DNA of 39,481 nucleotides from positions 1,202,357 to 1,241,837 of the forward strand of contig BFEA01000264.1 of NCBI GenBank assembly GCA_003427395.1, in the 5' to 3' direction. Source of the stretch: Chara braunii. Taxonomy: Eukaryota; Streptophyta; Charophyceae; Charales; Characeae. This document shows, in pieces, positions 29,818 to 39,074 of the stretch. Within the stretch, counting starts at the first letter, position 1; each line of letters begins with the position of its first letter. Position numbers and translations under genes: made by a program. The notes beneath the pieces are model-generated. The model made no database searches and was not told the origin of the DNA. It worked only from the letters and a program-made list of their open reading frames with translations.

Positions 29818-30930
29818 ATGAGTCTCTCTCCGATCTCCGTTTTTGATCTCCCCTCCATCTTCCCTACCTTCAAACAGTTCGATATCCATCCTCGCCTTTC
29901 CTATTGTCTAAAGCCCCTTGCTGTCCCCGATATCCATCCTCCCCATTGGGTCCTGTGGCGCGAAGACTTCATTGAGCTTTCATTGTGCTTGGTTGAGGTA
30001 CGACTGACGTGGATCGAGGACGAAGCGCACCCGCCTTGCGTAGAGCGCCTAGAGTTGCTGTTCATCCAGGCCTGGCGAACCAACGTGGAGGGAGAGCTCC
30101 TCGCATTTCTATTCAGTACAGTGCGGGCCGGTCATCGGAAACTCGTTACGCAAGAGCTCACGATCCTGGTAGCGCAGCTGGTGGACGATCTCCCCCTCGA
30201 CATCATCTCGCAAGACGACGAGCATCCAATTCCCCATGTACTTTCTCGCGCATTGACGCCCTATCTTTAGTGGTCAGCTTGTGTAGAGGGGGCCGCAGAG
30301 CGCATCCCGCCGTCGCAGCAACAATACCTGGATCCCCGGACGGCTCGTGATCCTGCCTTCTTCAGGCATCCTTCGGCGGAGCAGCTTGCGGCCATTCGAG
30401 AAGAAGAGGAAGAGGAAGAGAATACCGGGAGTGACGAAGACGACGACAAACTGGAAGAAGGCGGGAACAACGACGAAGAGCTCGGGGAAGAAGACGGAAC
30501 CTCCGAAGAAGGAAGCTATAACGAGCATAGCGAGGGGGAACAGAGTGAAGAAGAAGAAGAAAGTGAGGAAGGGGAAGAGGAGCACGACGAAGAGCCTGCT
30601 GGATCGGAGTGGGAAGTTGTGCCAGAAGAAGCGCTGCGTACGGGTACGGAGGCTGAGGATCCCGAGGCGACTCGCAAAAGAGAAGAGATTGCGGTCGGGA
30701 AGAAGGAGTTGGAATTCGCAAGCGTGGCGAGTCTGCGCACCCACGACGACCCAAGCTGGGATCCGGAGCCGCCCCGGCGCGAAGATGGCGACCTCACAGC
30801 CACGACTCCGACCCCATCAGCACGGCGACGGAGCCGATCCCCCTCCTCCTCAACCCGTCCCCCAGTTCGCCGACGTACTGATACGGACGATCGGCCTTCG
30901 TCCCCGATCACTCTCTCGCCGTCCCCTTGA
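29818..30930 (+). pseudogene. ORF4 of the outer element: acidic protein of unknown function (one stop)
   Basis: The frame starts at ATG 29818 (MSLSPISVFDLPSIFPTFKQ...) and covers 371 codons to TGA 30928, with one TAG at 30268. Residues 1-150 look globular, with Trp and Leu-rich helices (WVLWREDFIELSLCLVEVRL). After the stop the same frame continues WSACVEGAAERIPPSQQQY, then a long Glu/Asp-rich tract (about 30390-30600) and a Ser/Arg/Pro-rich tail ending SPSP like the integrase ORF. The acidic tract has no ATG of its own. I do not recognise the family. Its place between pol and the 3' LTR suggests an accessory or env-position gene; no signal peptide or clear membrane span supports an envelope. 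Confidence 0.6.
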
Positions 30931-31408
30931 CTACCTCACCCTCCGCCAGCTCACCACTCCCATTACGTTCCCCTCCAATCCGTTTCCCCGTGACACCTTC
31001 CACCACTTCTATGCTACTCGCCTCGCTACAGTGGTGCACCCCCACCCCTCCATTCGATGCGCCGTCCTTGCCTTCTACCTCCATGTCCTGCTCCTTAGTG
31101 CCGCGTGGCGAGGTCACAACATGATCGAGGTTTATTGCGTGATAACGAAGACCATCACCGCATGCGAAGATCGCGATCGTTTCCGCACGGCACTTTTCCG
31201 TACTTTCACCACCCTCTATCCTTATTATCTCATATCCCTCCCTCGCACTGGCAATCGCTTCCCCCGCTTTCACCGCATCGTTTGCTACCAAGAGCTTCCG
31301 AAGACTGTAGCCGGAATGGAAAGCCTTCTGCCCCCCGTACCCATAAACCCTCCACCCCGCTATGCTACCATGCACCGACTCCCTTTCCCCCTCCCGATTA
31401 ATTACTGA
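30785..31408 (+). CDS. ORF5 of the outer element, unknown function
   Basis: ATG 30785 opens a 207-residue frame (MATSQPRLRPHQHGDG...) that overlaps the ORF4 tail by 146 nt in another frame. After a Pro-rich start it reads as a compact protein (LDYLTLRQLTTPITFPSNPF, then AVLAFYLHVLLLSAAW, a hydrophobic helix of about 16 residues that could be buried or membrane-touching). It has no stops, in contrast to gag-pol. No family recognised. A much longer open frame extends upstream, but that part overlaps the acidic ORF4 tract and is probably a shadow. Confidence 0.5.
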   Translation: MATSQPRLRPHQHGDGADPPPPQPVPQFADVLIRTIGLRPRSLSRRPLDYLTLRQLTTPITFPSNPFPRDTFHHFYATRLATVVHPHPSIRCAVLAFYLHVLLLSAAWRGHNMIEVYCVITKTITACEDRDRFRTALFRTFTTLYPYYLISLPRTGNRFPRFHRIVCYQELPKTVAGMESLLPPVPINPPPRYATMHRLPFPLPINY

Positions 31409-31653
31409 TGCAACCGGTAATGGACGCGTGTCGCGGCGACGGCACGAGAAAGATCCCGTCCTTGGGTCATCGAAAGCCCAATCTGAGGAATTAGTAGAAG
31501 AGCGGTGTTGCCACGTTGGATGACGTCCACACACAATCAAACGGTAAGTGGCATAGAAGAAAGTGCTCCGCGTGTCGATCAAGTAGAGAAATCGACACAT
31601 GTCAACAAGCAAGCAGGAGCTTGCTAATATTGGAACCCCCTGGGCGTCACATA
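31409..31653 (+). other. Untranslated segment before the outer 3' LTR
   Basis: No gene. A polypurine tract should precede the LTR, but the sequence here is TTGGAACCCCCTGGGCGTC. The last 10 nt of the LTR (GGGCGTCACA) occur just upstream, then TA, then TGTGACG, which creates a perfect 16-bp palindrome CGTCACATATGTGACG at 31645-31660. Confidence 0.55.
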
Positions 31654-32452
31654 TGTGACGAACCACTTTCTGCAACGCGCGATTTTCTGCGCGGTTGCAA
31701 TGAGGGGTCCTAAGCTGGGAAGATTGGGCCAATTTCAAGAGATCGGAATCGGTGGAGAATTGCATCAGTATCCTCGCTGTTTCGTCCTTTTTCATCGTCT
31801 CTTTTTCGAATGGCCGGTTACGGGGTCAGGTGTGTCTTGGGACGACCGATTGATCGATTGGTCGGATGGTTGTCTAGCGCGACGCCACACGTGCGCGCAA
31901 TTAATAAATGTTGATATCATTTCTTTCGGTTCGATTTCGATCTTTCGGGCGCGGACATCGCGCGGGAAATTGCTTCGTTTTTTTTTAATTTCCTTTTAAA
32001 TCTTTTTCGAATTTTGTCGAATCCCCGATGGCCCTCGGAATTTCCAATTTTCCTTCTGGAATTCGTGCTTCTTTTTGCTTTTTCGCATTACGGAGGAATT
32101 TAGGAATTTAGTAATTAGGATTTTTCCTGTCGCGCGGCGCCTTTTGTCTACGCGCTTCTTCATGCGGCCGCAACGGCACTCTGATTAGTGGGCGCCCTTA
32201 ATCGTGTGTGTAACTGTAATTTTGGGCGGGCGCCATTGTAATTGTATCTTTCTTCTTGCACTTCGTCTCTCCCGCCCTCCCTCTCTTTCTTTCGCTGAAA
32301 TTTTATAAGCAGCAGCTTGCATGCTCGGATCGATGCGTGGAGAAGGGTTACGTCCCCCACGCCGCGGCCGATCATGCAGAACGTAGGCGTTCCCTCTATA
32401 ATCCTCACTCTAAGTCCTAGTAATTCCGTGTTCTTCGCGCATGCATACACGC

Positions 32453-32459
32453 TATAAAT
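32453..32459 (+). promoter_or_regulatory. Candidate TATA box of the outer 3' LTR
   Basis: TATAAAT at the same place as 1149-1155 in the 5' LTR, with an AATAAA at 33411-33416 downstream. Confidence 0.35.
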
Positions 32460-33466
32460 TTTGGCTGCGCGATTAGTCAGCTCTCTTAACCCGTTGTTGG
32501 AAGCTCGGGGTTGCGCGATCAGGAAGGGTCGGCACACGAGCGAAGTAAGAGGTGAGTAGAGCAGGAGTTGGGTGACCTGCCGGCTGGTGTCGAACGCACG
32601 GGATTGACGTGGGCCACGACAAACTGTGGGAACGGGCGAATCCGACGGGTGCGGGAGGACTAAGCGGGGTGACAACTTCCTGGGTTGTTGCGTGACGACG
32701 GACTGTCCGCATCGGAGGGAAAGAGAGAGAGGACAGAGTTGAGATCGAAGGGCGCGGGTTTGCTGTTTTCTTGTCTCTTCCCCCTCTTCATCTGTATACA
32801 TACATTTTGATTGCGGCTCTGGGCGGTTTGCCCGTTCTTATTTTCGTTTCGGCTTTATGAAATCTGGGTTTGGCTTTTTGCTCACATTTGCCCTTGCGAT
32901 GTCCGTCCTGCTTGCATTATGTGTATGATTGCCGAATGTATGGATTTATGGATGTTATGACTGCTTGTCTATCTTTTTGCTGAGAATCCCTGTCCTTGCG
33001 TTATGTCTATGTCGAATCTTCGCCTGCGCCTGATGTCGCTGAATCTGGCCCCGATAGTGATTTTGTTCTCGTTTTTGCCTATCCCGCGATGGGGGTTGCG
33101 ATATGATGGCATCTTGCATAATTGACGATCCGAAGTCTGGTCCCGCGAACGCCGCGCGAGAACACGTGTAAACGCAATCCGAGTCGCGCCCTTACACGCA
33201 TTCCCGTGCGTCGACTCGCTCACACAAAAAGGAATCGCGGCGGAACCATCATCCCGTACGAACACGCTGAGGCGCCACCGAGTCTGCCTATCCTACACGT
33301 GCTCGTGCGCGGTGACGATATCCCGACCCGCGCTATCCCATCGACGATGATACCATGATGCGATCTTGGGGCTCAGACTCGTCCTATGACCCGGACTATT
33401 TCACCCCTATAATAAACGAGCTCATAAGGACACGATACCCCTGTCACACGGAGAATCGGCTATGTC

Positions 33467-33710
33467 NGCGGGAATTCCACTGTGCCACCACTAGCGACCC
33501 TCGGTGCTCCGATTTCCCTTCCCCCGACCACACCTACTACTTCACCCACCCGGGATTCGTGGAGATCACCACCAGTTTCCCTCCTTTCNGCGGGAATTCC
33601 ACTGTGCCACCACTAGCGACCCTCGGTGCTCCGATTTCCCTTCCCCCGACCACACCTACTACTTCACCCACCCGGGATTCGTGGAGATCACCACCAGTTT
33701 CCCTCCTTTC
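33467..33710. repeat. 122-bp exact tandem duplication bounded by single N bases
   Basis: Units 33467-33588 and 33589-33710 appear identical and each starts with an N followed by GCGGGAATTCC. The 5' LTR has one unit. The N at each unit start suggests a misjoined gap fill rather than biology. Confidence 0.85.
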
Positions 33711-34126
33711 TGCCTCTTTCTCCCGTATCATCAACTCAGTGCCATTCCATGGCCGGCCATAGCCCCCTATTGGCCCAGTACTTTTGGCGTGAACTGCCGA
33801 CGCAGCGGTGCATAGAGAACTCCGGAATTCCGAAGGCCCAACCCAGGTACGCGGCGACCTGCGCCACGTGGCGGCCCCCGACGGCCTAACTTTTCAGGAC
33901 CATCTCCACCACGGAGGAATTTTCCCGTAACCCGTCGCCCACAGTGTCCCGGCCCCTTTGGACTGTGAAACCCTTGCGCACGCACCCCTCGTTCGCCTAA
34001 TTGCATTCATACCCTTAAGACTCCCCCACTTCCCCCAAAAATCCTTGGCAAACCCCTTTTCGCACTTCCAGGCCCACACTCCACTCCGATCAGGAAGTCG
34101 CGCTGGGCGTGAGGTTGGGCGTCACA

Positions 34127-34130
34127 ACCA
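34127..34130. other. Target-site duplication (right) of the outer element
   Basis: ACCA directly after CGTCACA; pairs with 346-349. Confidence 0.65.
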
Positions 34131-34151
34131 CACAAAAAGGAGACAATGATT

Positions 34152-34708
34152 CTATTGCTTTACTTTCGTTAGGTTCATGCCACCCTTTCTGTGGGGGACG
34201 CATAGACAAGGGACGTCCGATTTGCTAGAGGTCTCGTCATATAACGGAGGTGGGAGCAGGGGCTCCGAGGTCCGGAAGTTTGCCGGTAGAGCTCCGGCAT
34301 TACGGGAGACGCTTCGTAACACCTGCTGGAAAACGGGTCCAGTGTCCCCTATACAAAAGTTGAGAATGTCTGAGAACAGTGATTGTAAGTGGTTGTAAGC
34401 CCTGCCAACATTGATTGCCCTGTAAGGCAAAATTCAAGAATGGGGAGGAAAATCAAAACAAACCCTGTTTCCCCTACATGGCACGCCTTAGACGGGTTAT
34501 AAAAGTGAACTCGATCAGTCCGCAATAGTGCTCTCCATACATCTGCATCATAGTAGAGACCGTCCTCATCTGCATTCGGGAAAGGAGGAAGGTTGCTATG
34601 GTGGATCGATGTGATGTTCAAGCACGGGCAGTTACCCACACTCACATTCAAAGGGGCAAACCTCGACTCCATACAAGCCTCAACTCGTCTTACACCGGCC
34701 ACTCCCAA
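34152..34708 (-). CDS. Possible two-exon gene fragment, unknown function
   Basis: On the minus strand the upstream part reads ...ESRFAPLNVSVGNCPCLN and LYYDADVWRALLRTDRVHFY. A GTTTGT...TTACAG segment of 44 nt (about 34424-34467) could be removed as an intron; doing so joins ...CHVGETG to AINVGRAYNHLQSLFSDILN in frame, ending at a stop near 34152. The T-rich segment before ACAG is intron-like, but 44 nt is short for a plant. No ATG is obvious; earlier exons may lie upstream (a frame at 34913-35119 has a hydrophobic stretch, LIVFVVFAAFAHMGVVLGVI). No family recognised. It could equally be a decayed fragment. Confidence 0.3.
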
Positions 34709-35404
34709 TTATCAAAAGGCAAGCAGATACTCATGACGTCTTCAACTATAATTGTCACCTTGTCAAAACGGCAATGGCCGAGAGGTCGGGCAGATCGACT
34801 ATGTCCTCACGCCCGATATCTCTAGTTGGCCCGCCCACCTGCAGGAGTGAGATGAGAAGTTAACACGTGGCGCTTGCGCATGAGAGCGAAGAGAAAAAGG
34901 CCGGCGAAGATCTCAGACGTGCGCTAGGTGCGGGAATTGGCAGGTAGTCGGGGAACAAAGGGCATCAACAAACTCATGCATGCAAGCAAACGTCGAAGAC
35001 CCAATCACCCCAAGGACCACACCCATGTGCGCAAATGCCGCAAAGACAACAAAGACTATTAGTCTATTCCACTGTCCTTCCACATTAACACAACCATGGA
35101 TTTTTTGACAGCAAAGCATTCAACATCCATAGAAACTCACATCCAACGCCATGCACCCGACTAAGTATCCACACTTAGTCTGAGGCACAAACGACACTGG
35201 GACAAAGCAGCAGTGGAGAAGAAGCGAGTCCCTCACTATTCAAGGATTACAACACTATTGGCACTCCGCGTGGACAGACACCGACCCAACCGAGCACAAG
35301 CCAATCATAGCCACAAGACCGTGCCGCTGGCTTCGTCCCCGTCTCCACCACCGCTCAGGCCCTCCGGCTGGCTTACCCCAAGTCCACCGCTAGTTTGTGA
35401 TGGG
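34709..35404. other. Right-flank spacer, nothing firm
   Basis: Apart from the minus-strand frame with a hydrophobic stretch (34913-35119), possibly part of the fragment above, I see no gene, repeat or RNA here. Confidence 0.4.
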
Positions 35405-35565
35405 CACCTCACACCCCGAACGTCATTCCGTACCCGCGAACGCCGATCAGAGTAAATCGGGGTGTGGTCGAGGATTTCTGGCCGGTGGGGTTGAATCGCC
35501 CTGGCGGAACGGGGGATTCTTGTTTCGTCCCGAGGCGGGTTTTGAATTTGGGCCGTCGTCAAAAG
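35405..35565 (+). repeat. Dispersed repeat relic, second copy
   Basis: Similar in the same orientation to about 75-235 of the left flank (CCTCACACCCCG, GCCGATCA, GAGGATTT, GGTTGAA.CGCC). Without the outer element the two copies would lie about 1.6 kb apart. Confidence 0.5.
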
Positions 35566-35623
35566 CCAAAAGAGCGAGAGACCGGGGAAGGAAAAAGGAA
35601 AAGATTCCCCCGCTCCTCTCGTG

Positions 35624-35820
35624 CTAGAAATTATAGTCAATCTGGGCAAGTGGAACCACCGCCACACCACTGTCAAAATGTACAAAATGAGAATGAACTT
35701 CCGGCAAGGAAATGGCAAGGTGCAGCCACCATATTTTTGTCTGTTTGTAGATTTGGACAGTGGTGTGGCTACTCCCTTAGTCTAGCAGAAATTATGTAGT
35801 CAATCTAGGCAAGTGGAACC
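35624..35820. mobile_element. Inverted-repeat element flanked by ~35-bp direct repeats
   Basis: Arms of about 27 bp begin GCCACACCACTGTC (35661-35674), with a perfect 14-bp complement at 35756-35769 and weaker pairing inward. Outside them are direct repeats, CTAGAAATTATAGTCAATC.. (35624-35657) and CTAGCAGAAATTATGTAGTC.. (35782-35820), both ending GGCAAGTGGAACC. The direct repeats are far longer than a usual target duplication. Confidence 0.6.
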
Positions 35821-36968
35821 TGGCTCCTTGCTGTACGTCATCGATCTGGCACCTCCCCTACTTGCTGTAATTGCAGTTAGATTCATCTAGGAAGTCCTTG
35901 TTTGAGTATGGGCCTCACTCCACTGCTCAGCATTCTAGATGTATCTTCCATAATCTGGACCTAGAGATATTCTTTTTTTTTTTTTTTTTTTTAGTGCGGA
36001 GTTTTTCATCCGCTAATTACAAATTTCTAGACATTTATCTCTCTCTGAGATGTACTTCCCTAGAGATATTCCAACTACATTCAAAATGCTTCATTGGTCC
36101 AAATGTAGCTGGTCCTTGAATTTTGAGAGGCCTGGGTAAAAAACAGAATGTACCTGGTCCAGTTTACTGTCCAATACGCGTTCAACGTTGAGTAGTGGAG
36201 TCAGGCCCCCTATGCATCATCATTGCATTCATTTTCTTGTGTTGGATACTCGAAGACTCCAGCATACAGCCAGATTTTGGTTTTGTTTCGAGCCGGACTT
36301 GTGACAGCCTTCTTGAGATATCATCTTTTTTTAACAGACCAGCCCCAGGTAAATTCAGCGTGATATTATTATTATTTAAGGCTACCAGAGTGGCACGGGG
36401 TCACTTGCCCGGCCGGGCCAATATATATATATCGTCAAATAGAACTGCCCGGTAAACCGTAGGCAGAGAGGGAGAAGAGGACAACAAACGAGGGGCTGTG
36501 ACAAACTGTTTCGTCGGAGTTTCAGCGACTCATATATATATATATATATATCGTCACAAACAGAATATATATTATTCTACATTCGGTGAAGAATTTCGAT
36601 GTGACCCTGAGGCAAAAGTTATTCAGTTTATTTTTCTGCATAACATAGTTTTTTTTTCGGAGTTTTTGGATTTTGTTTTTTTTTTTGCTGGGACCCTCCC
36701 TGGTCCTTGCACGGGCTGGCCACCCGGGACCCGGGCGGCCCGGCTGGTAGCCTAGTAATAATTATTATTATTTATTTATTTATTTTTCTCCCAAAAAAAA
36801 GTCGGTCCATCTATTCCTGGGGTCCTGGGGAACTGCACCTGCTGGACAATGGGTCCATCATCCCTCCTTTGACAATACAAAATATGAGAATATGAACAAT
36901 TGTCAATTGGAGGTACTGTCTTGTGAACCAGCACCTATAAGACTTCACCCATTACTGGGTGCCAGATC
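35821..36968. other. Low-complexity right-flank segment
   Basis: Contains a T20 run (35973-35992), (TA)n tracts near 36421 and 36534-36550, and a TTA/TTTA tract near 36757-36785. Nothing recognised as a gene. Confidence 0.5.
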
Positions 36969-36970
36969 TA

Positions 36971-37078
36971 CAGTCTTCCCCCGAATACAACGTACTATGG
37001 TCATTAAAGCGGTATCTAGACTGAAAGATGCCTCAAATACAGCTATAATGACCGGGCGTTGTATTCGGGGGAAGACTG
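36971..37078. mobile_element. Tc1/mariner-type MITE
   Basis: A 108-bp foldback with near-perfect terminal inverted repeats starting CAGTCTTCCCCCGAATACAA (36971 on) and ending in its complement ...TTCGGGGGAAGACTG (to 37078). TA flanks both ends (36969-36970, 37079-37080). CAGT ends with TA duplication are typical of Tc1/mariner/pogo elements. Confidence 0.8.
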
Positions 37079-37204
37079 TAGCAGTAGTGTCTGGTCCTGG
37101 TTCACTCAAGGGAACATGGGATTTCTGAGGACGTTCCCTAATACCCATCCGTCAATCTGAGGACAGAACCTGAACTCACCCATCAGTCATACCCATGGCT
37201 GCGC

Positions 37205-37380
37205 TGGACCCGCACCCGGACAAGCTATTGTCATCCGGATTGTCCGGGGAATGGACGCATGTCCAGTTGGTGCGGATGTCCGGACTTCCAGATTATGGAC
37301 CAGATACATCCGGACCTCCGGACATGTACAGTTCCGAACGGTCCGGACCGCTAAGCAGGTCCGCAAATGTCTGGACCGTA
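37205..37380. repeat. Cluster of TCCGGA/GGTCCGGACC palindromes
   Basis: Within about 175 bp the motifs TCCGGA, GTCCGG, CCGGAC and GGTCCGGACC recur about ten times, including a perfect GGTCCGGACC. No open frame explains them. Confidence 0.55.
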
Positions 37381-37395
37381 AAAAAAAAGAAAAAA

Positions 37396-37650
37396 ACTCC
37401 GCTTGCGCAGGTTATGTGCTAAATTTGGAAAAAAATTAGCACATAACGGCAGAGAGAGAGAAAGAGCCAACAGATGGACAGGTTATGTGCTAAATTTGGA
37501 AAAATTCCGCTTGCGCAGGTTATGTTCTAAATTCTGAAAAAATTCCGCTTGCGCAGGTTATGTGCTAAATTTGGAAAAATTCCGCTTGCGCAGGTTATGT
37601 GCTAAATTCCGAAAAAAATCCTCTTGTGCATGTTATGTGCTAAATTTTAA
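37396..37650 (+). repeat. ~37-bp minisatellite with an internal inverted unit
   Basis: Units of the form TCCGCTTGCGCAGGTTATG + TGCTAAATTTGGAAAAA recur about five to six times, with later units diverging (CTCTTGTGCATG). GTTATGTGCTAA at 37411 is followed by its complement TTAGCACATAAC (37436-37447), making a hairpin. Confidence 0.75.
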
Positions 37651-37926
37651 ATGAAATTTCAGCCGACAGATGGACAAGCGATCTCTTGCCAGCCACATGC
37701 AAATCTGATTTTTCCTTGCGTAGAGTCTGCAACCATCTGTCAGTGATATTAAACCACCAGTACCTTTCCCATATACCGGCTGCCCGAAAAAAAAAACAAT
37801 ATATTTCGCAGTGTATTCCAGTCACCGGATGATTTTGGGCACTCTCCCCATAAGTTGTGGCCCCTGCGTTCATCATTGTCGCGGGTTGTATACCCCCGCA
37901 ACTTCCAGAGGCACTGGTGGTCTAAG

Positions 37927-38831
37927 GGCCTCGTTCCACACCACTTGAGTTCAAGAGCGAAACGAAAAATCATAGTTCCACCGCCCCTTAGAGCGACCAG
38001 CTTTGTTTTCACTTTTTTGCGTCCCAAGGGTGCACCCTTGAAACTCAAGGGCAACAGAGCCAAAATCGCCCTTGAATTCAAGTCACCTCAACCAGCTTTG
38101 TTTTCACTTTTTTGCGTCCCAAGGGTGCCACTTTTCGGCCCTGCCAGGCGACACCGCCAGCACGCGGGGTGAGCCTTTTTTTCGTTTCTCTTTTTTTCCA
38201 GCAGGAGATCGTGGTCCAGGATTGGTCAAGCGGTGGAGTTGGGTTTCAAGTGCAGCGATCCTGTTCAAGGGTTTCCTCAAGTGCACATGGAACCATAAAT
38301 GGAGTAAGGGTCTCCTTAGACACTCCTAAAAATGCCTGTTTTTAGGATTGCATCGTCGTTGCACGCGATCCTAAATCCGATTTCGAGATCGAAAATGTGA
38401 AAACGGCGTTCGGACGAATCCTAAAGAATTTAGGATTCCCCAGGCAAATTCGTCCTAAGTTTTTCAGTAGCCCCCGACCTACTGAAATTTTTAGGATTCC
38501 CGCGTTTGACGGAGTCGTGGCGACGTGCGCATGGCACCGTTGTCTTGGACTCCTGGTGCACCCTATTGGCTGAAACCCTGAAGCATGACTTTTTTTCTTT
38601 TATTTTTTTCTTTTTAATTACGACTGTCTTTTAGGACTGTTCCTAAACGATGGTCTTTTAGGAATGCATGTAACCACGACGCACGAAATCCTAGAAAACC
38701 TTTAGGACTGACCTAAAAATTTTAGGATTCTTTTAGGAGTGTCTAACGAGACCCTAAGTGTAAATTAATCACAATTTCTCACTTAGTGTGCACTTGAAAC
38801 TCAAGTATTTTCAAGTGGTGTGGAACGAGGC
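37927..38831. mobile_element. Inverted-repeat element with TCTAAG flanks
   Basis: The left end GGCCTCGTTCCACACCACTT is complementary to the right end AAGTGGTGTGGAACGAGGC (38813-38831). TCTAAG lies outside both ends (37921-37926, 38832-38837). Internally there is a 38-bp direct repeat (37996-38033 and 38091-38128, starting ACCAGCTTTGTTTTC) and a palindrome CAAGGGTGCACCCTTG. It has no coding capacity. It contains the PIF-type MITE 38308-38754. Superfamily unassigned. Confidence 0.7.
38308..38754. mobile_element. PIF/Harbinger-type MITE, nested
   Basis: A 447-bp element. Ends are GGGTCTCCTTAGACACTCCT and its near-perfect complement AGGAGTGTCTAACGAGACCC, flanked by TAA (38305-38307, 38755-38757). 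GGG-starting termini with a TWA duplication are the PIF/Harbinger hallmark. The interior has about a dozen TCCTAAA/TTTAGGA motifs in both orientations, which could be transposase-binding subterminal repeats. Confidence 0.82.
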
Positions 38832-38985
38832 TCTAAGTCACCAATCCCCCAGGGGGTCTTAGTCCCCCTCTGGGGTGGCTCTGACACAAATGCACATGGA
38901 CCCGCGCGGCGCACCCATTCCGCCACCACGTTAACGGCCTAAAAACGTGGAGGTACTTTGTGGTGTAAGTCACCGGACCGCGTAC
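38832..38985. other. Short spacer, nothing recognised
   Basis: Contains AGTCCCCCTCTGGGG-like inverted sequence around 38845-38876. No gene. Confidence 0.4.
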
Positions 38986-39074
38986 TTCTGAGCAGTTCAG
39001 CGGTGCGCGTGCTCTCACCAGTTATTTTGTTTCTGAACAGTTCAGCAGTGCGCGTGCTCTCACCAGTTATTTTG
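38986..39074 (+). repeat. 44-bp tandem duplication
   Basis: TTCTGAGCAGTTCAGCGGTG... (38986-39030) and TTCTGAACAGTTCAGCAGTG... (39031-39074) differ at a few bases and share GCGCGTGCTCTCACCAGTTA. Confidence 0.85.

Larger units (their letters stand above)
350..34126 (+). mobile_element. Outer Ty3/gypsy-type LTR retrotransposon, decayed, with a 20.5-kb nested insertion
   Basis: Two direct repeats of about 2.3-2.5 kb (350-2673, 31654-34126) bracket a primer-binding site, Gag with a CCHC knuckle, protease, RT, RNase H and integrase in that order. RT before integrase is the Ty3/gypsy order. Removing the nested element (9170-29723 plus one TCAA) leaves about 13.2 kb, which is long for the family. 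Unusual parts are a PHD finger ahead of integrase and three unidentified ORFs in the position where env would sit. The coding region carries many stops, so this copy could not move by itself. Confidence 0.9.
31654..34126 (+). repeat. 3' LTR of the outer element
   Basis: Begins TGTGACG and ends GGGCGTCACA, a 7-bp terminal inverted repeat, followed by ACCA. It matches 350-2673 with dispersed substitutions, a ~17-bp extra stretch near 33860 and an N-bounded 122-bp duplication at 33467-33710. It is the more complete copy at its 3' end. Confidence 0.9.

Noticed and set aside
30347-30784. Long upstream extension of ORF5 (Lys/Arg-rich)
   Set aside because: It overlaps the Glu/Asp-rich tract of ORF4; a GAA/GAG-rich run read out of frame yields Lys/Arg-rich sequence, so it is a shadow. 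ORF5 is better started at ATG 30785.
29818-31408. Envelope gene in the outer element
   Set aside because: No signal peptide, fusion peptide, furin-like site or confident membrane span in ORF4 or ORF5; position alone is not enough.
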